64,000 bases of DNA from Gammaproteobacteria bacterium (GCA_024640085.1 JAHEFR010000005.1:62001-126000); one strand, 5' to 3'. Shown: positions 1 through 8,931, counted from the first letter of the stretch. Made by a program: numbers and translations. Notes: generated by a model from the sequence alone, not told the origin.

Positions 1-1458
1 GGGGTAGGCACGCTGGAGCTCGTAGACCTCGTCCACCCAGCGGTCGGACAGGGTAAGGTCGTCGAGGTCATGAAGGATGGCACCGAGGACTCCGGCACAT
101 GCAGAGTACAGCCCCTCCACGTCTGGCAGATCACCTGCCCGGAACCCGTCATAGGCCCGCTCGAACAGGCGCCTGCTCTCCCTGGGCGCGGTTGACAAAC
201 GGCACACGCCCAACCAGTACTGCATCCATGGATCGGAGGACGATCGCTCCCGGGGCAGATCGTCCAGCCACTGCTCAAGAGTCTCCGCCCGGCCCTGCTC
301 CACCAGGTCCCCGGCCCGTTCGCGGATAATCTGTTCGAGCTTGTCCCAGTCGCCTGACTCGACCAGGAGCGTGACCGTGTCTTCCGAACGACCGCTCTTC
401 TCCAGCAACGCCGCCGCCCGGCTCCGGAGTTCCGAGCGCTGACTGTCTTTGAGGCGGGCACGGCCGTGGCTCAACAGGAAGTCGCGCATCAGCGGGTGAT
501 ACTGGAACACGACCTCTCCGGCGACCTGGCGGGCGGAGACAAGATAGTAGCTTCGGACGAGTTCGGTGAGGATGCCCGACGCATCGGGATTACCCGACAG
601 GACCTCGGCGTCCGAGGCTGTCATCTGCGGCAGGAACGCCGTCTGGATCAGTAACTCCTGGACGTCCTGCTCGAATCCCTCGAACATCTCGCCGGCCAGG
701 TAATCGAAAATAGCCTGGGGAGCATTGCCCACCAGGGGATCCGCCGGGTCCCGGCCCCGGGAGAGTTGCTCCATCATCAGCACGAGGCCGGCGGCCCAGC
801 CCTGGGTGCGCTCGAACAGAAGTTCGCGAGCCCGGGCATCCAGGTTGGGATAGCGCATCTCGGCCATCGCCTCTGTCTCCTCCCGGGTCAGCCGTAACTC
901 GTCCCAGCCGACCAGATCCAGCGACTGGCTGGCCCGATAGCGGGCCAGCGTAGGCGACGGGTCGCTGCGGCTGATGAAGATCACCGAGCAGCCGGCCGGT
1001 ACTTCCGCCAGACCGTCGCGGATCACTTCGTGGAACCTGGAGTGGATCGGCACGTCCTGGTAGTTGTCGAAGACGATGGCGAAGGGCGCCTGGAGCCGGG
1101 AAAACAATTCCCGAAAATAGAGGTGGGCGAAGGCGCTCAGGTCCCCTGTGTATTCCGGGGCCAGCCGCGGCATCGGCGTGCCGACGCCGGATACGGCTTC
1201 GACCGCCATGCCCATGTAATAGAAGAAGGTGGCGACGTCGGCCTCGCCCGGATCCATCTGATACCACAGGCTGGCGATATCCCGCTCCTCGATGTAATTG
1301 GCGGCCAGGGTGGTCTTGCCCGAGCCGGGCGGCCCGGACAGCCAGACCACGGGCTTGCGGGTGGCCTGGTCCAGGCGAGAGAACAATCTCTCCCGCGGCA
1401 GGATCCCTGACAGGCTTGGGCGGGTCGTCTTCGCCAACCCGATCTTTGGGATGGACAT
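1..1458 (-). CDS. MalT-like STAND ATPase regulator, 3' end cut by window edge
   Basis: The reading frame runs open from ATG at 1458 to base 1, giving at least 486 residues. The N-terminus resembles the nucleotide-binding domain of MalT-type LuxR regulators: Walker A GPPGSGKTT at residues 42-50 and a Walker B-like FAIVFDNY near 126-133. Helical, TPR-like sequence follows. In this family an inducer and ATP drive multimerisation, and a C-terminal LuxR helix-turn-helix binds DNA. That part would lie beyond the window, so I cannot see it. AGGAG sits 9 bases before the ATG. A frame covering 590-1537 on the same strand is a shadow: the MalT frame carries the motifs. The target genes cannot be named from here. 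Confidence 0.85.
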   Translation of the reverse strand, partial: MSIPKIGLAKTTRPSLSGILPRERLFSRLDQATRKPVVWLSGPPGSGKTTLAANYIEERDIASLWYQMDPGEADVATFFYYMGMAVEAVSGVGTPMPRLAPEYTGDLSAFAHLYFRELFSRLQAPFAIVFDNYQDVPIHSRFHEVIRDGLAEVPAGCSVIFISRSDPSPTLARYRASQSLDLVGWDELRLTREETEAMAEMRYPNLDARARELLFERTQGWAAGLVLMMEQLSRGRDPADPLVGNAPQAIFDYLAGEMFEGFEQDVQELLIQTAFLPQMTASDAEVLSGNPDASGILTELVRSYYLVSARQVAGEVVFQYHPLMRDFLLSHGRARLKDSQRSELRSRAAALLEKSGRSEDTVTLLVESGDWDKLEQIIRERAGDLVEQGRAETLEQWLDDLPRERSSSDPWMQYWLGVCRLSTAPRESRRLFERAYDGFRAGDLPDVEGLYSACAGVLGAILHDLDDLTLSDRWVDEVYELQRAYP

Positions 1459-1731
1459 GTCTCCGCGCTCCTTCTGCGGCTGCCGGTCTTCGGCCGGACG
1501 TCCCGCAAGAGTACTCGCACCCGGCCGGATCCGGCACTTACACGTCGCTTACAGGCAGCTGCCTGGACCCGGCGGAGAAGATGCGCCGGTTTGCTGCGGC
1601 ACCGGTCACCAGCGGATGGATCTGTATGCCGGCTGTAACCGTTCAGTCAGTCGATCGTGGGCGGCGGTGCCTCAGCATGACAACCTCAGCGGGCCGGATC
1701 GTCCGGACCGCAACCGACGAGGGACCGGAAG
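1459..1731. other. Intergenic region, no supported gene
   Basis: This holds the presumed promoter of the leftward MalT-like gene and the 14-bp palindrome at 1552-1565. I see no RNA gene, no IS end and no convincing coding frame. Open frames crossing it have no ribosome binding site and unnatural composition. Confidence 0.6.
1552..1565. promoter_or_regulatory. 14-bp perfect palindrome upstream of the MalT-like gene
   Basis: CAGGCAGCTGCCTG is a perfect inverted repeat about 95 bases upstream of the regulator start at 1458. It could be an operator for the regulator itself. That is inference from position only. Confidence 0.3.
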
Positions 1732-1845
1732 ATGAGAGGCGAAGAACGACCCTGGGACCTGGAACCTTCGATGATCGCCCTGGGCGCCGTTTACGCCGCG
1801 TCCATCCTGGGCAGCATCGTGATGTTCGCCGTCTTCGGCTTTTGA
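1732..1845 (+). CDS. Putative 37-residue single-span membrane microprotein
   Basis: An ATG at 1732 opens a 37-codon frame ending TGA at 1843-1845. Residues 1-13 are charged and polar (MRGEERPWDLEPS). Residues 14-37 form one continuous hydrophobic helix (MIALGAVYAAS ILGSIVMFAVFGF) ending at the stop. This fits a small inner-membrane peptide with a cytoplasmic head. GAGG lies 8-10 bases before the ATG. It is convergent with fadE and I know no family for it. The composition argues for coding, but with so short a frame chance cannot be excluded. Confidence 0.45.
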   Translation: MRGEERPWDLEPSMIALGAVYAASILGSIVMFAVFGF

Positions 1846-1874
1846 GCCCGGCGTCGCGCCAGGCCTCACGAGGA

Positions 1875-4298
1875 TCAGGAAGCGTCGACTCGCAACGCTT
1901 CCAGACGTGCCTGCTCGGCAGCGAGCAGCTCCTCGGCCTCGGCGGGGGACATCAACCGCGCCGCCACCGCCGATTCCACGCGGTCCTCGAAGGGACCGTC
2001 GGCGACAAGGTCCATGAGTTCCCCTTCCCGGAGCTTCGCAACCAATGGTGCTGTCGCGGTCACCTTGCGGAGCGCAGTCTCCAGACGTGACAGTGGCTCT
2101 TCCGGATCCGTGGGCAGGAAGATGCCGGCAGTGAGCCGATCACGACCGCTGCTGGGGACGCTAATCAGCTCGGCGAGGCGGCGGTCCAGCTTGTCCGATG
2201 GTCTCGACCATGGCCCCCCGAGTGGCAAGATCATGAAACGCAGGGCCCTGCCCAGGAAACGGCCCGGCAGGTTCCGGCAGATTTCGACGATGGCCACTTG
2301 TGCCCGCCACAGACAGTCGGCGAGCACCCAGTGCTTGAGGTCGTCCATGCTGTCATCACGGCCGACCTGGTCCATAAGTCTCAGCGCCCCACTGGCGATA
2401 TACATCTGACTCAGGATGTCGGCCATCCGTCCGGACATGCGCTCGCTTGTCTTGATCGAATCCCGGAGGCTGAACAGCATGACGTCGGCCAGGAGCGCGA
2501 AGGCCGCACTCAGCCGGCCGATCTGCCGGTAACCGGAGCGGTGTCGGGAACGGGCAGGCACCGCTGCCAGCCGGCCCCCGGTCACCCCGTGGACCAGAGT
2601 GCGCAACAGATTCCGCGCGAGGTGCCTCAGATGACCGGCGAGAGCTCGGTCGAAAGCCCGAGCGCCATCTCCGCGGGGCGCATTCAATGCCTCGAGTTCT
2701 TGCCTCAGAAACGGATGGCAGCGCATCATGCCCTGCTCGAAGGTGAGCAGGCTGCGGGTGAGGATGTTTGCCCCCTCGGCCGTCACACCGATGGGCGAGA
2801 ACTTGTAGAACTCGCCGATAAGGTTGCGGGGGCCGAGCATGATGCCCGCGCCCCCGTGCACGTCCATGGCCAGATTGAGAGCCTTGCGACAACGGTCCGT
2901 CAGGTTGTACTTGACGATGCTGGCCGCCACGGCCGGTCGGGCACCAGCCAGAATCTCCGCCAGGACGAGCTGACGCGCCCCTTCCATGGCGAAGGTATGA
3001 CCCGCAATGCCGGCCAGCGCCTCCTGCACGCCCTCGAACCTCGCGATGGGCTGGTGGAACTGATACCGCACCCTGGCATACGCCCCGGTGGCGCGGGTCG
3101 CCATCTTGCCGGCCGCACAGGACAGCGCCGGCAGGGTGACAGCCCGGTCGTCGGTCAGGCTCTCCGTCACCATGGCCCACCCCCGACCGGCTCCTTCCGG
3201 CCCGCCGATAACAAAGTCGATCGGGACGAATACACCCTCGCCCCGGACTGGTCCGTTGTGGAATCCCATCTGCAGAGGATCGTGTCGCGGGCCGCGCTCG
3301 ACCCCGGGAGCATCCGCCGGCACCAGGGCGATCGTGACCCCGAGATTCGACTCTTCCCCCAGGAAACCGTCGGGATCGAACAGCTTGAACGGAACCCCGA
3401 TAAGGGTGGCGATGGGTCCCAGCGACACGTACCTCTTGTCGAAACTGATCCTCACGCCGAGCACGTCCTGGCGACCGCGCCATTGTCCGTGACAGACCAC
3501 TCCGACGTCGGGGATCGCCGCGCCGTCGCTGCCGACCTCCGGCCCGGTCAGTGCGAAACACGGTATCTCCTGCCCGTTTGCCAGTCGTGGCAGGAACTCG
3601 CGCTTCTGCTCATCCGTCCCATAGTTGAGGATCAGCCGCGTGGGGCCGAGGGCATTAGGGATCATCACCGTCACCGCGGCACTGATGCTGCGCGAGGCAA
3701 TCTTCATGAGGGCAGCTGCCTGACCGCAATGGGAAAGATCCAGGCCGCCGTAAGCCTCCGGTATTCCCATGCCGAAGAATCGTTGCTCGCGCAGTAATTC
3801 CCATGCCGCCGGAGGAAGGTCACGGTCGCGGCTATTTAGCCGGTAGTCGTTGATCAGAGCACAGAATTCCTCCACGGGCCCTTCGACGAACGCGAGTTCC
3901 CGGGCGTCGAGCTTCGGTCCGGGTATCCGGCGTAGCCGCCGCCAGGCGGGCCGGCCGCCAAAGAGCTCCTTCTCCCAGCCCTCCCCGCCCGCATCCAGCG
4001 ATTGTTTCTCAACGGTCGGGATGGCGGGGCCCCTGTCACGCATCACACGCATGACCCTGGCCGTGAGGACACGCCCTCGCACCGCCGGGACGCCGAGCAG
4101 CGTATAACTCGCCACTGCCAGGATCCAGACCACGACATCGATCCCCGGGCCGGCTTCGGCCAGGATAGTGAATGCCAGCAATGCCGGGACGCCCACGGCT
4201 AGCCACACCCAGAACCCGCTGCCAAACCAGACGAGGATCAGAGCCGTGGCGGATAGGACAACCCACCAGAACCAGGCACTTGTCAGAAGTTCGGTCAC
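1875..4298 (-). CDS. fadE: Long acyl-CoA dehydrogenase, FadE type
   Basis: This 807-residue protein has the length and layout of E. coli FadE (about 814 residues). It starts with a hydrophobic membrane-associated segment (residues 1-80), followed by the acyl-CoA dehydrogenase core and a long helical C-terminal extension. Core signatures include CFALTGPEVGSD, QMGFHNGP, the FAD-domain DVHGGAGIMLG and TAEGANILTRS. It catalyses FAD-dependent alpha,beta-dehydrogenation of acyl-CoA, the first step of beta-oxidation. The start is GTG at 4298, with AAGGAGA 9 bases upstream. It lies 41 bases downstream of the HAD gene on the same strand, so it may be read from the tyrosine operon as well as from its own promoter. 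Confidence 0.93.
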   Translation of the reverse strand: MTELLTSAWFWWVVLSATALILVWFGSGFWVWLAVGVPALLAFTILAEAGPGIDVVVWILAVASYTLLGVPAVRGRVLTARVMRVMRDRGPAIPTVEKQSLDAGGEGWEKELFGGRPAWRRLRRIPGPKLDARELAFVEGPVEEFCALINDYRLNSRDRDLPPAAWELLREQRFFGMGIPEAYGGLDLSHCGQAAALMKIASRSISAAVTVMIPNALGPTRLILNYGTDEQKREFLPRLANGQEIPCFALTGPEVGSDGAAIPDVGVVCHGQWRGRQDVLGVRISFDKRYVSLGPIATLIGVPFKLFDPDGFLGEESNLGVTIALVPADAPGVERGPRHDPLQMGFHNGPVRGEGVFVPIDFVIGGPEGAGRGWAMVTESLTDDRAVTLPALSCAAGKMATRATGAYARVRYQFHQPIARFEGVQEALAGIAGHTFAMEGARQLVLAEILAGARPAVAASIVKYNLTDRCRKALNLAMDVHGGAGIMLGPRNLIGEFYKFSPIGVTAEGANILTRSLLTFEQGMMRCHPFLRQELEALNAPRGDGARAFDRALAGHLRHLARNLLRTLVHGVTGGRLAAVPARSRHRSGYRQIGRLSAAFALLADVMLFSLRDSIKTSERMSGRMADILSQMYIASGALRLMDQVGRDDSMDDLKHWVLADCLWRAQVAIVEICRNLPGRFLGRALRFMILPLGGPWSRPSDKLDRRLAELISVPSSGRDRLTAGIFLPTDPEEPLSRLETALRKVTATAPLVAKLREGELMDLVADGPFEDRVESAVAARLMSPAEAEELLAAEQARLEALRVDAS

Positions 4299-4339
4299 GG
4301 GGTGTGTCTCCTTACCCGCCCGTGGACCCGGCTCGAGCC

Positions 4340-5005
4340 TCAGACGGCCGGCGGGCGGTCCAGCAGGGCCGCGAGTTCGTTCATTCGGGTAAAGACTGTA
4401 GCACCGGCCGAGCGCAGGGCGCGAGGCTCGGCGCGCTCAGCATATCCGAACACTCTCATCCCTGCGGCCACCGCCGCCGTAACACCTGGCACGGAGTCCT
4501 CGACGACGACACATCGGTCGACCGGAAATCCGGTACACCGGGCGACGTGCATGAACAGGTCCGGAGCCGGTTTTCCGCAGGCGACGTCCTCGCGGCTGAA
4601 GATCACCTCATCCGGGAACCAGCGGTCCAGGCCTGTGAGCTTCAGGCTCACCCTGATCCTGGCATGACTGCCGCTGGAAGCGACGCATCGCGGAAGACCC
4701 ACCTGCCGCAGTACCGTCTCTACGCCGCGGACAGGCCTGAGGGATCGATGGAAGGCCTCGACGGTCCTCCGTTCGACTTCTTCCACGAAATCCGCGGGCG
4801 GGGGAGCTCCCAGCATCTGGGTGACGGCCCTGGACCATGAATCCGTGCTCAGCCCGGTGAACCGGGCGGCGGACTCCGCCAGACTGATCTCAAGGCCCAG
4901 TTCGTTCAGAGCCTCGTTGAGGACGGCTCCGGCCAGCGGTTCCGAATCCACGAGGACCCCGTCGCAGTCGAAGACGAGGAGCGTGTCCCCCGGCGCCCGG
5001 TTCAT
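4340..5005 (-). CDS. HAD-superfamily subfamily IA phosphatase
   Basis: A 221-residue HAD hydrolase. The nucleophile motif is VFDCDGVLVDSEP near the N-terminus. Motif II is VASSG, and motif III/IV is K in CGKPAPD followed by VVEDSVPGVTAA. The cap resembles YieH/beta-phosphoglucomutase-like sugar-phosphate phosphatases, but the substrate cannot be assigned. Its start overlaps the maiA stop by four bases (ATGA), so it is translationally coupled to the homogentisate genes. A phosphatase is not a recognised step of that pathway, so its job here is open (metabolite repair is one possibility). Confidence 0.88.
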   Translation of the reverse strand: MNRAPGDTLLVFDCDGVLVDSEPLAGAVLNEALNELGLEISLAESAARFTGLSTDSWSRAVTQMLGAPPPADFVEEVERRTVEAFHRSLRPVRGVETVLRQVGLPRCVASSGSHARIRVSLKLTGLDRWFPDEVIFSREDVACGKPAPDLFMHVARCTGFPVDRCVVVEDSVPGVTAAVAAGMRVFGYAERAEPRALRSAGATVFTRMNELAALLDRPPAV

Positions 5006-5655
5006 TCCGCGTCCGGCTGGACCTCCGGCGCCGCCCGGCTGAACGCGTCAAGCTCGAGACAGGCAGCGTCGATCTGCATGATGCGCGGGAACCCTGCCAG
5101 GTCGCAATCGAATCTTCGGGCGTTGTACACCTGGGGCACCAGGAAGACGTCCGCGAGCCCGGGCGTGTCGCCGTGGCAGAAGCGGCCGGTCTCCGGCTCC
5201 CGCGCCAGCCGGATCTCGATCGCCCGAAAGCCCGCCTCGATCCAGTGCCGGTACCACGCGAGGCGAGCGTCCTCGCTGACGCCCAGCTCCCGTCCGAGGT
5301 ACTTTTGTACGCCACTGTTGTTGAGTGGATGGATGTCACAAGCAACCATCAGGGCCAGGCTACGGACCCGGGCCCGTTGGGCCGGACCGCAAGGCAGGAG
5401 GGCAGGATCGGGCCGGATTTCCTCCAGGTACTCGATGATTGCCAGGGACTGGTTGATCACCAGATCGTCCACCTTCAGCAACGGGACCAGGCCCTGGGGA
5501 TTCAGGCCCAGATACCCGGGCTTCTTCTGGTCGCCCCCTTCCCGGACCAGGTTCACCGGACGGGACTCGTACCCGATGCCCTTGAGATTCAGGGCGATGC
5601 GCACTCGGTATGAAGCCGAACTGCGCCAGTAGGTATAGAGAACGGGGTCGCTCAC
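5002..5655 (-). CDS. maiA: Maleylacetoacetate isomerase (zeta-class GST)
   Basis: A 217-residue glutathione-S-transferase fold protein. The zeta-class active-site motif SSASYRVRIALNLKG is at residues 12-26, with the GSH-binding NPQGLVPLL and NQSLAIIEYLEE downstream. It isomerises 4-maleylacetoacetate to 4-fumarylacetoacetate using glutathione, the penultimate step of tyrosine degradation. It overlaps fahA upstream by four bases and the HAD gene downstream by four bases, so translation is coupled through the operon. Confidence 0.95.
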   Translation of the reverse strand: MSDPVLYTYWRSSASYRVRIALNLKGIGYESRPVNLVREGGDQKKPGYLGLNPQGLVPLLKVDDLVINQSLAIIEYLEEIRPDPALLPCGPAQRARVRSLALMVACDIHPLNNSGVQKYLGRELGVSEDARLAWYRHWIEAGFRAIEIRLAREPETGRFCHGDTPGLADVFLVPQVYNARRFDCDLAGFPRIMQIDAACLELDAFSRAAPEVQPDAE

Positions 5656-6641
5656 GGGCCATCATACCTGGAGATAATGTGCTCCACGGCGCCGAATATT
5701 GAACGGCCGTCGGCATCCAGCATCTCGATCCGCACCGAGTCCCCGAAGCGCATGAACGGGGTCGTCGCCTCGCCGTCTGCGATGACCTCGAGGACCCGGC
5801 GCTCCGCCAGGCAGGACGATCCCCTTGACTCGTCGGCATTGGCGATGGTGCCGGACCCGATTATCGTCCCCGCCGCCAGCGGCCGTGTGGAAGCCGCGTG
5901 GGCGATCAGTTCGCCGAACCCGAACTGCATATCCTCGCCGCACTCGGGATTACCGAACAGCCGGCCGTTGTAATGCGTAACCAAAGGGAAATGAATCTTG
6001 CCGTCCCGCCACCGGTCGCCGAGTTCGTCCGGCGTCACCGCGACGGGCGACAGCGCCGAGCGCGGTTTGCTCTTCATGAAGCCGAAACCCTTGCCTAGCT
6101 CCGCGGGGATCAGGTTCCGCAGCGACACGTCGTTGACCAGACACAGCAGGCGCACGTGGCCCAGGGCGTCAACGGCCGATACCCCCATGGGGACGTCGTC
6201 GGTAATGACGCAGACCTCGGCCTCGAAATCGATGCCGAAATCCTCGCTCTGTACGGCGATAGTTCCGGTAGGAGGATGGAAGCTGTCCGAAACAGCCTGG
6301 TACATCAGCGGGTCGGTCAGGAAGCTTGGCGGCATCTCCGCCCCCCGGGCCCGTCGCACCCTCTCGACGTGGACCAGGTAGGCGCTTCCGTCCAGGAACT
6401 GGTAGGCCCTGGGCAGGGGCGACGCCAGCTCGGCGAGATCAACGTCGAACGCGCCCTCTGCCCTGTCCGCGGCGAGCGATGCAGAGAGCTGGCGCAGCCG
6501 ATCCTCGACCTCCGGCCAGTGTTCCAGGGCATGCTGCAGCGTGGGCGCGATGCCGTCCGCCCGGGCGGCGCGGGACATATCCGGACTGGTGACGGCCAGA
6601 GTCCCGTCCCGTCCCCCGTCTTTCAGGGATGCCAGTTTCAT
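5652..6641 (-). CDS. fahA: Fumarylacetoacetase (bacterial short form)
   Basis: A 329-residue FAH-fold hydrolase that splits fumarylacetoacetate into fumarate and acetoacetate. The metal-site motif DFEAEVCV carries E140 and E142. Further landmarks are CLVNDVSLRN, KGFGFMKSKPRS and the glycine-rich GTIIGSGTIANAD. The protein is about 90 residues shorter than the eukaryotic enzyme, as is usual for bacterial versions. It lies 37 bases after hmgA and overlaps maiA by four bases. Its position between homogentisate dioxygenase and maleylacetoacetate isomerase fixes the specific function. Confidence 0.93.
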   Translation of the reverse strand: MKLASLKDGGRDGTLAVTSPDMSRAARADGIAPTLQHALEHWPEVEDRLRQLSASLAADRAEGAFDVDLAELASPLPRAYQFLDGSAYLVHVERVRRARGAEMPPSFLTDPLMYQAVSDSFHPPTGTIAVQSEDFGIDFEAEVCVITDDVPMGVSAVDALGHVRLLCLVNDVSLRNLIPAELGKGFGFMKSKPRSALSPVAVTPDELGDRWRDGKIHFPLVTHYNGRLFGNPECGEDMQFGFGELIAHAASTRPLAAGTIIGSGTIANADESRGSSCLAERRVLEVIADGEATTPFMRFGDSVRIEMLDADGRSIFGAVEHIISRYDGP

Positions 6642-6678
6642 TGTGTCCTCTCGTTACTTTGGCAGACAAAGAGGCCGT

Positions 6679-7800
6679 TCAGGCCTTCCACGAATCAACG
6701 TAGCCCTTCCACTCGACGTCGCTCGCCGGCGGCGCCACATCGAGGGCGTCTCGGGTGTCGATCATGACCGCCACCTCGTTGGTGCCCTCGGACTTCTGGA
6801 CCAGCATGTTGTCGAGCGCCTTCGGGTGTGGCCCGTGGGTGAAGCCGCACGGATGCATGGTGATCATTCCCGGGTGGATGTTGTCCCGAGAGAAGAACTC
6901 ACCCGCATGATAGAAGATCACTTCGTCGAAATCGTCATTGTTGTGGAAGAAGGGCACCTTGAGGGCACCGGGATCGGTTTCGAAGGGGCGGGGAACAAAG
7001 GTGCAGACCACGAATCGCCGCGCGATGAACGTCGTGTGAGCCGATGGCGGGAGATGGTAGCGATGACTCATCAGGGGCCGGATGTCCCGCCAGTTCAGGC
7101 GCACCGGCGCCAGATCGCCTTTCCAGCCCACGGCGTCGAGGGGACTGAAAGGATAGTCGATGGTCGATAGTGCGTCCCGGCGTTTCACCACTACCGACCA
7201 CGGCGAGTCGTCCTGCTGGGCGAGGAAGGCCTCGTCGATGACCGGCGTCTGCAGGACGGCCTCGTCGAAGATCGCATGGGGCCCGGCCAGGCCTCTGTCG
7301 GGCAACTGGTACGCTTCATTGGTGGCCTCGATCAACAGGGCCGCCACCGGCTCGGTCACCTCGACCCGCCACATGGTGCCTCGCGGGATGACGATGTAGT
7401 CGCCTTCGCCGAAGGGCATCGTGCCATAGTCGCACAACAGGTATCCGGCTCCCTGATGCACGAAGACCAGTTCGTCTCCGTCAGAATTGCGTACCAGCGC
7501 CGTCATGCTCTCGGCCTGTCGCCAGTACCGGATCCTGACGGCGCCGTTGTACAACATCAGTCGGGCGTCCCAGGGGGAGGCCCCGGCGGCATCCAGGCGC
7601 GTAGTATCGAACGCCCGGGGCTGCAGAGGGCCCTCGAAGCGGGTCCAGGCCGTCGGCGGGCGCCGGTGATACATGTGCGTGGCCGGGCCGAAGAATCCCT
7701 CCCGCCCGAGCTCCCGCTCGTAAGTGCCATCGGGCAGGTCGGCATGGGCCTGCCGCGATGCCCTCCCCTCAAGTCGGGGCAGCGAGATCCATTTTCTCAT
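6679..7800 (-). CDS. hmgA: Homogentisate 1,2-dioxygenase, compact form
   Basis: A 373-residue cupin-fold Fe(II) dioxygenase that opens the homogentisate ring to maleylacetoacetate. The expected iron ligands are visible as H286 (FFHNN), E293 (FDEVIF) and H322 (THGPHP). It is shorter than the roughly 430-residue classical enzyme, matching compact bacterial versions. I chose the ATG at 7800 because GGAG lies 8 bases upstream and the start falls just after the hpd stop. A start at 7905 would run through the hpd 3' end. It sits second in the operon, 25 bases after hpd. Confidence 0.92.
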   Translation of the reverse strand: MRKWISLPRLEGRASRQAHADLPDGTYERELGREGFFGPATHMYHRRPPTAWTRFEGPLQPRAFDTTRLDAAGASPWDARLMLYNGAVRIRYWRQAESMTALVRNSDGDELVFVHQGAGYLLCDYGTMPFGEGDYIVIPRGTMWRVEVTEPVAALLIEATNEAYQLPDRGLAGPHAIFDEAVLQTPVIDEAFLAQQDDSPWSVVVKRRDALSTIDYPFSPLDAVGWKGDLAPVRLNWRDIRPLMSHRYHLPPSAHTTFIARRFVVCTFVPRPFETDPGALKVPFFHNNDDFDEVIFYHAGEFFSRDNIHPGMITMHPCGFTHGPHPKALDNMLVQKSEGTNEVAVMIDTRDALDVAPPASDVEWKGYVDSWKA

Positions 7801-7825
7801 CTGTGTTGCTCCGGCGCGCCCGGGC

Positions 7826-8881
7826 TCAAAGGACGCCGCGGCGAAGTTGATCGCGCTCGATGGATTCGAACAGTGCCTGGAAGTTGCCTTCGCCGAAGCC
7901 TTCATTGCCTTTGCGCTGGATGATCTCGAAGAAGATCGGGCCGATACAGGTCTGGGTAAATATCTGCAGCAGGAGTTGCTTCCTGGTCTCGGGGTCGCCG
8001 TCGATAAGGATTCGATTCTCCTGCATCCGCTTCAGATCCTCGCCGTGCCCGGGGAGGCGCTCGTCGACCATCTCGTAATACGCGTCGGGCACGTCCAGGA
8101 ATTCTATTTCCTGCTGCCGGAGCCTCTCCACGGTCTCGTAGATGGAGTCGGTAAACAGCGCGATATGCTGGATGCCCTCCCCCTTGTACTCCTCCAGGTA
8201 CTCGGCAATCTGCGACTTGTTGTCGGTGGCCTCGTTGATCGGTATCCGTACCATGCCGTCCGGCGCCGTCATTGCGCGGGACACCAGTCCCGTCTGGGCT
8301 CCCTTGATATCGAAATAACGGATCTCACGGAAGTTGAAAATGCGCTCGTAGAATCCGGCCCACTCGTCCATGTTGCCCTGGTAGACGTTGTGGGTCAGGT
8401 GGTCGATGAAGCCCAGCCCGAATCCCCGGGGATGCTCGTCCACCCCGGGAAAGAAATCATATTCCTCGTCGTAGACCGTGCTCTCGCCATAGCGATCCAC
8501 GAGATACAGGACGCTCCCGCCGATGCCCTGCACGCCGGCCACGTCGACGGCAAGCCCACCTGCGGAGTCCGGCAATGCCTTGGCGCCGTTTTCCAGCGCA
8601 CTGGTCCTCGCGCGCTCCGCGTCCGACACGCGCACGGCGAAGCCGCAGGCGCAAGGCCCGTGGGTGCGCGAGAACTCCGCAGCAAAACTGTCAGGCTCTT
8701 CGTTGACAAGGAAATTGATATCGCCCTGGCGATAGAGCGTGATCTGCCTGGTGTGGTGCTGGGCCACCGCGGTAAAACCCAGGCGGGCGAAAAGCCTGTG
8801 CAGCAGCACTGCGTCCGGCGCAGCGAACTCGACGAATTCAAATCCGTCGATGCCCAGGGGATTGTCGTGCTTGTCGGTCAT
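7826..8881 (-). CDS. hpd: 4-hydroxyphenylpyruvate dioxygenase
   Basis: A 351-residue, two-domain vicinal-oxygen-chelate enzyme that converts 4-hydroxyphenylpyruvate to homogentisate. The iron triad is visible as H161 (IDHLTHNV), H239 (GIQHIAL) and E319 (GPIFFEIIQRKG). The C-terminal GFGEGNFQALFESIE is the typical active-site lid. The ATG at 8881 is preferred because GGGAG lies 8 bases upstream. An ATG at 8911 would sit inside the perfect hairpin 8902-8920. First gene of hpd-hmgA-fahA-maiA-HAD(-fadE), divergent from a MarR gene that probably represses it. Confidence 0.96.
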   Translation of the reverse strand: MTDKHDNPLGIDGFEFVEFAAPDAVLLHRLFARLGFTAVAQHHTRQITLYRQGDINFLVNEEPDSFAAEFSRTHGPCACGFAVRVSDAERARTSALENGAKALPDSAGGLAVDVAGVQGIGGSVLYLVDRYGESTVYDEEYDFFPGVDEHPRGFGLGFIDHLTHNVYQGNMDEWAGFYERIFNFREIRYFDIKGAQTGLVSRAMTAPDGMVRIPINEATDNKSQIAEYLEEYKGEGIQHIALFTDSIYETVERLRQQEIEFLDVPDAYYEMVDERLPGHGEDLKRMQENRILIDGDPETRKQLLLQIFTQTCIGPIFFEIIQRKGNEGFGEGNFQALFESIERDQLRRGVL

Positions 8882-8901
8882 GATGCGGCTCCCGAAGGAC
8901 A

Positions 8902-8920
8902 CGGGGCCCATTGGGCCCCG
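8902..8920. promoter_or_regulatory. GC hairpin in the hpd leader
   Basis: An 8-bp perfect inverted repeat (CGGGGCCC / GGGCCCCG) with a 3-base loop lies in the predicted hpd mRNA leader. It begins 21 bases before the start codon at 8881 and ends just upstream of the GGGAG ribosome binding site. It could limit ribosome entry or stabilise the 5' end. There is no U-run, so it is not an intrinsic terminator. Confidence 0.45.
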
Positions 8921-8931
8921 CGTTATTGCAT

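Noticed and set aside
590-1537. 315-codon minus-strand frame over the MalT-like gene
   Set aside because: The overlapping frame from 1458 carries Walker A and B and stays open to the window edge; this one has no motif.
2298-3797. 499-codon plus-strand frame opposite fadE
   Set aside because: It is antisense to a full-length FadE with all motifs. Its translation is low-complexity, rich in Arg/His/Gln/Pro, with no domain.
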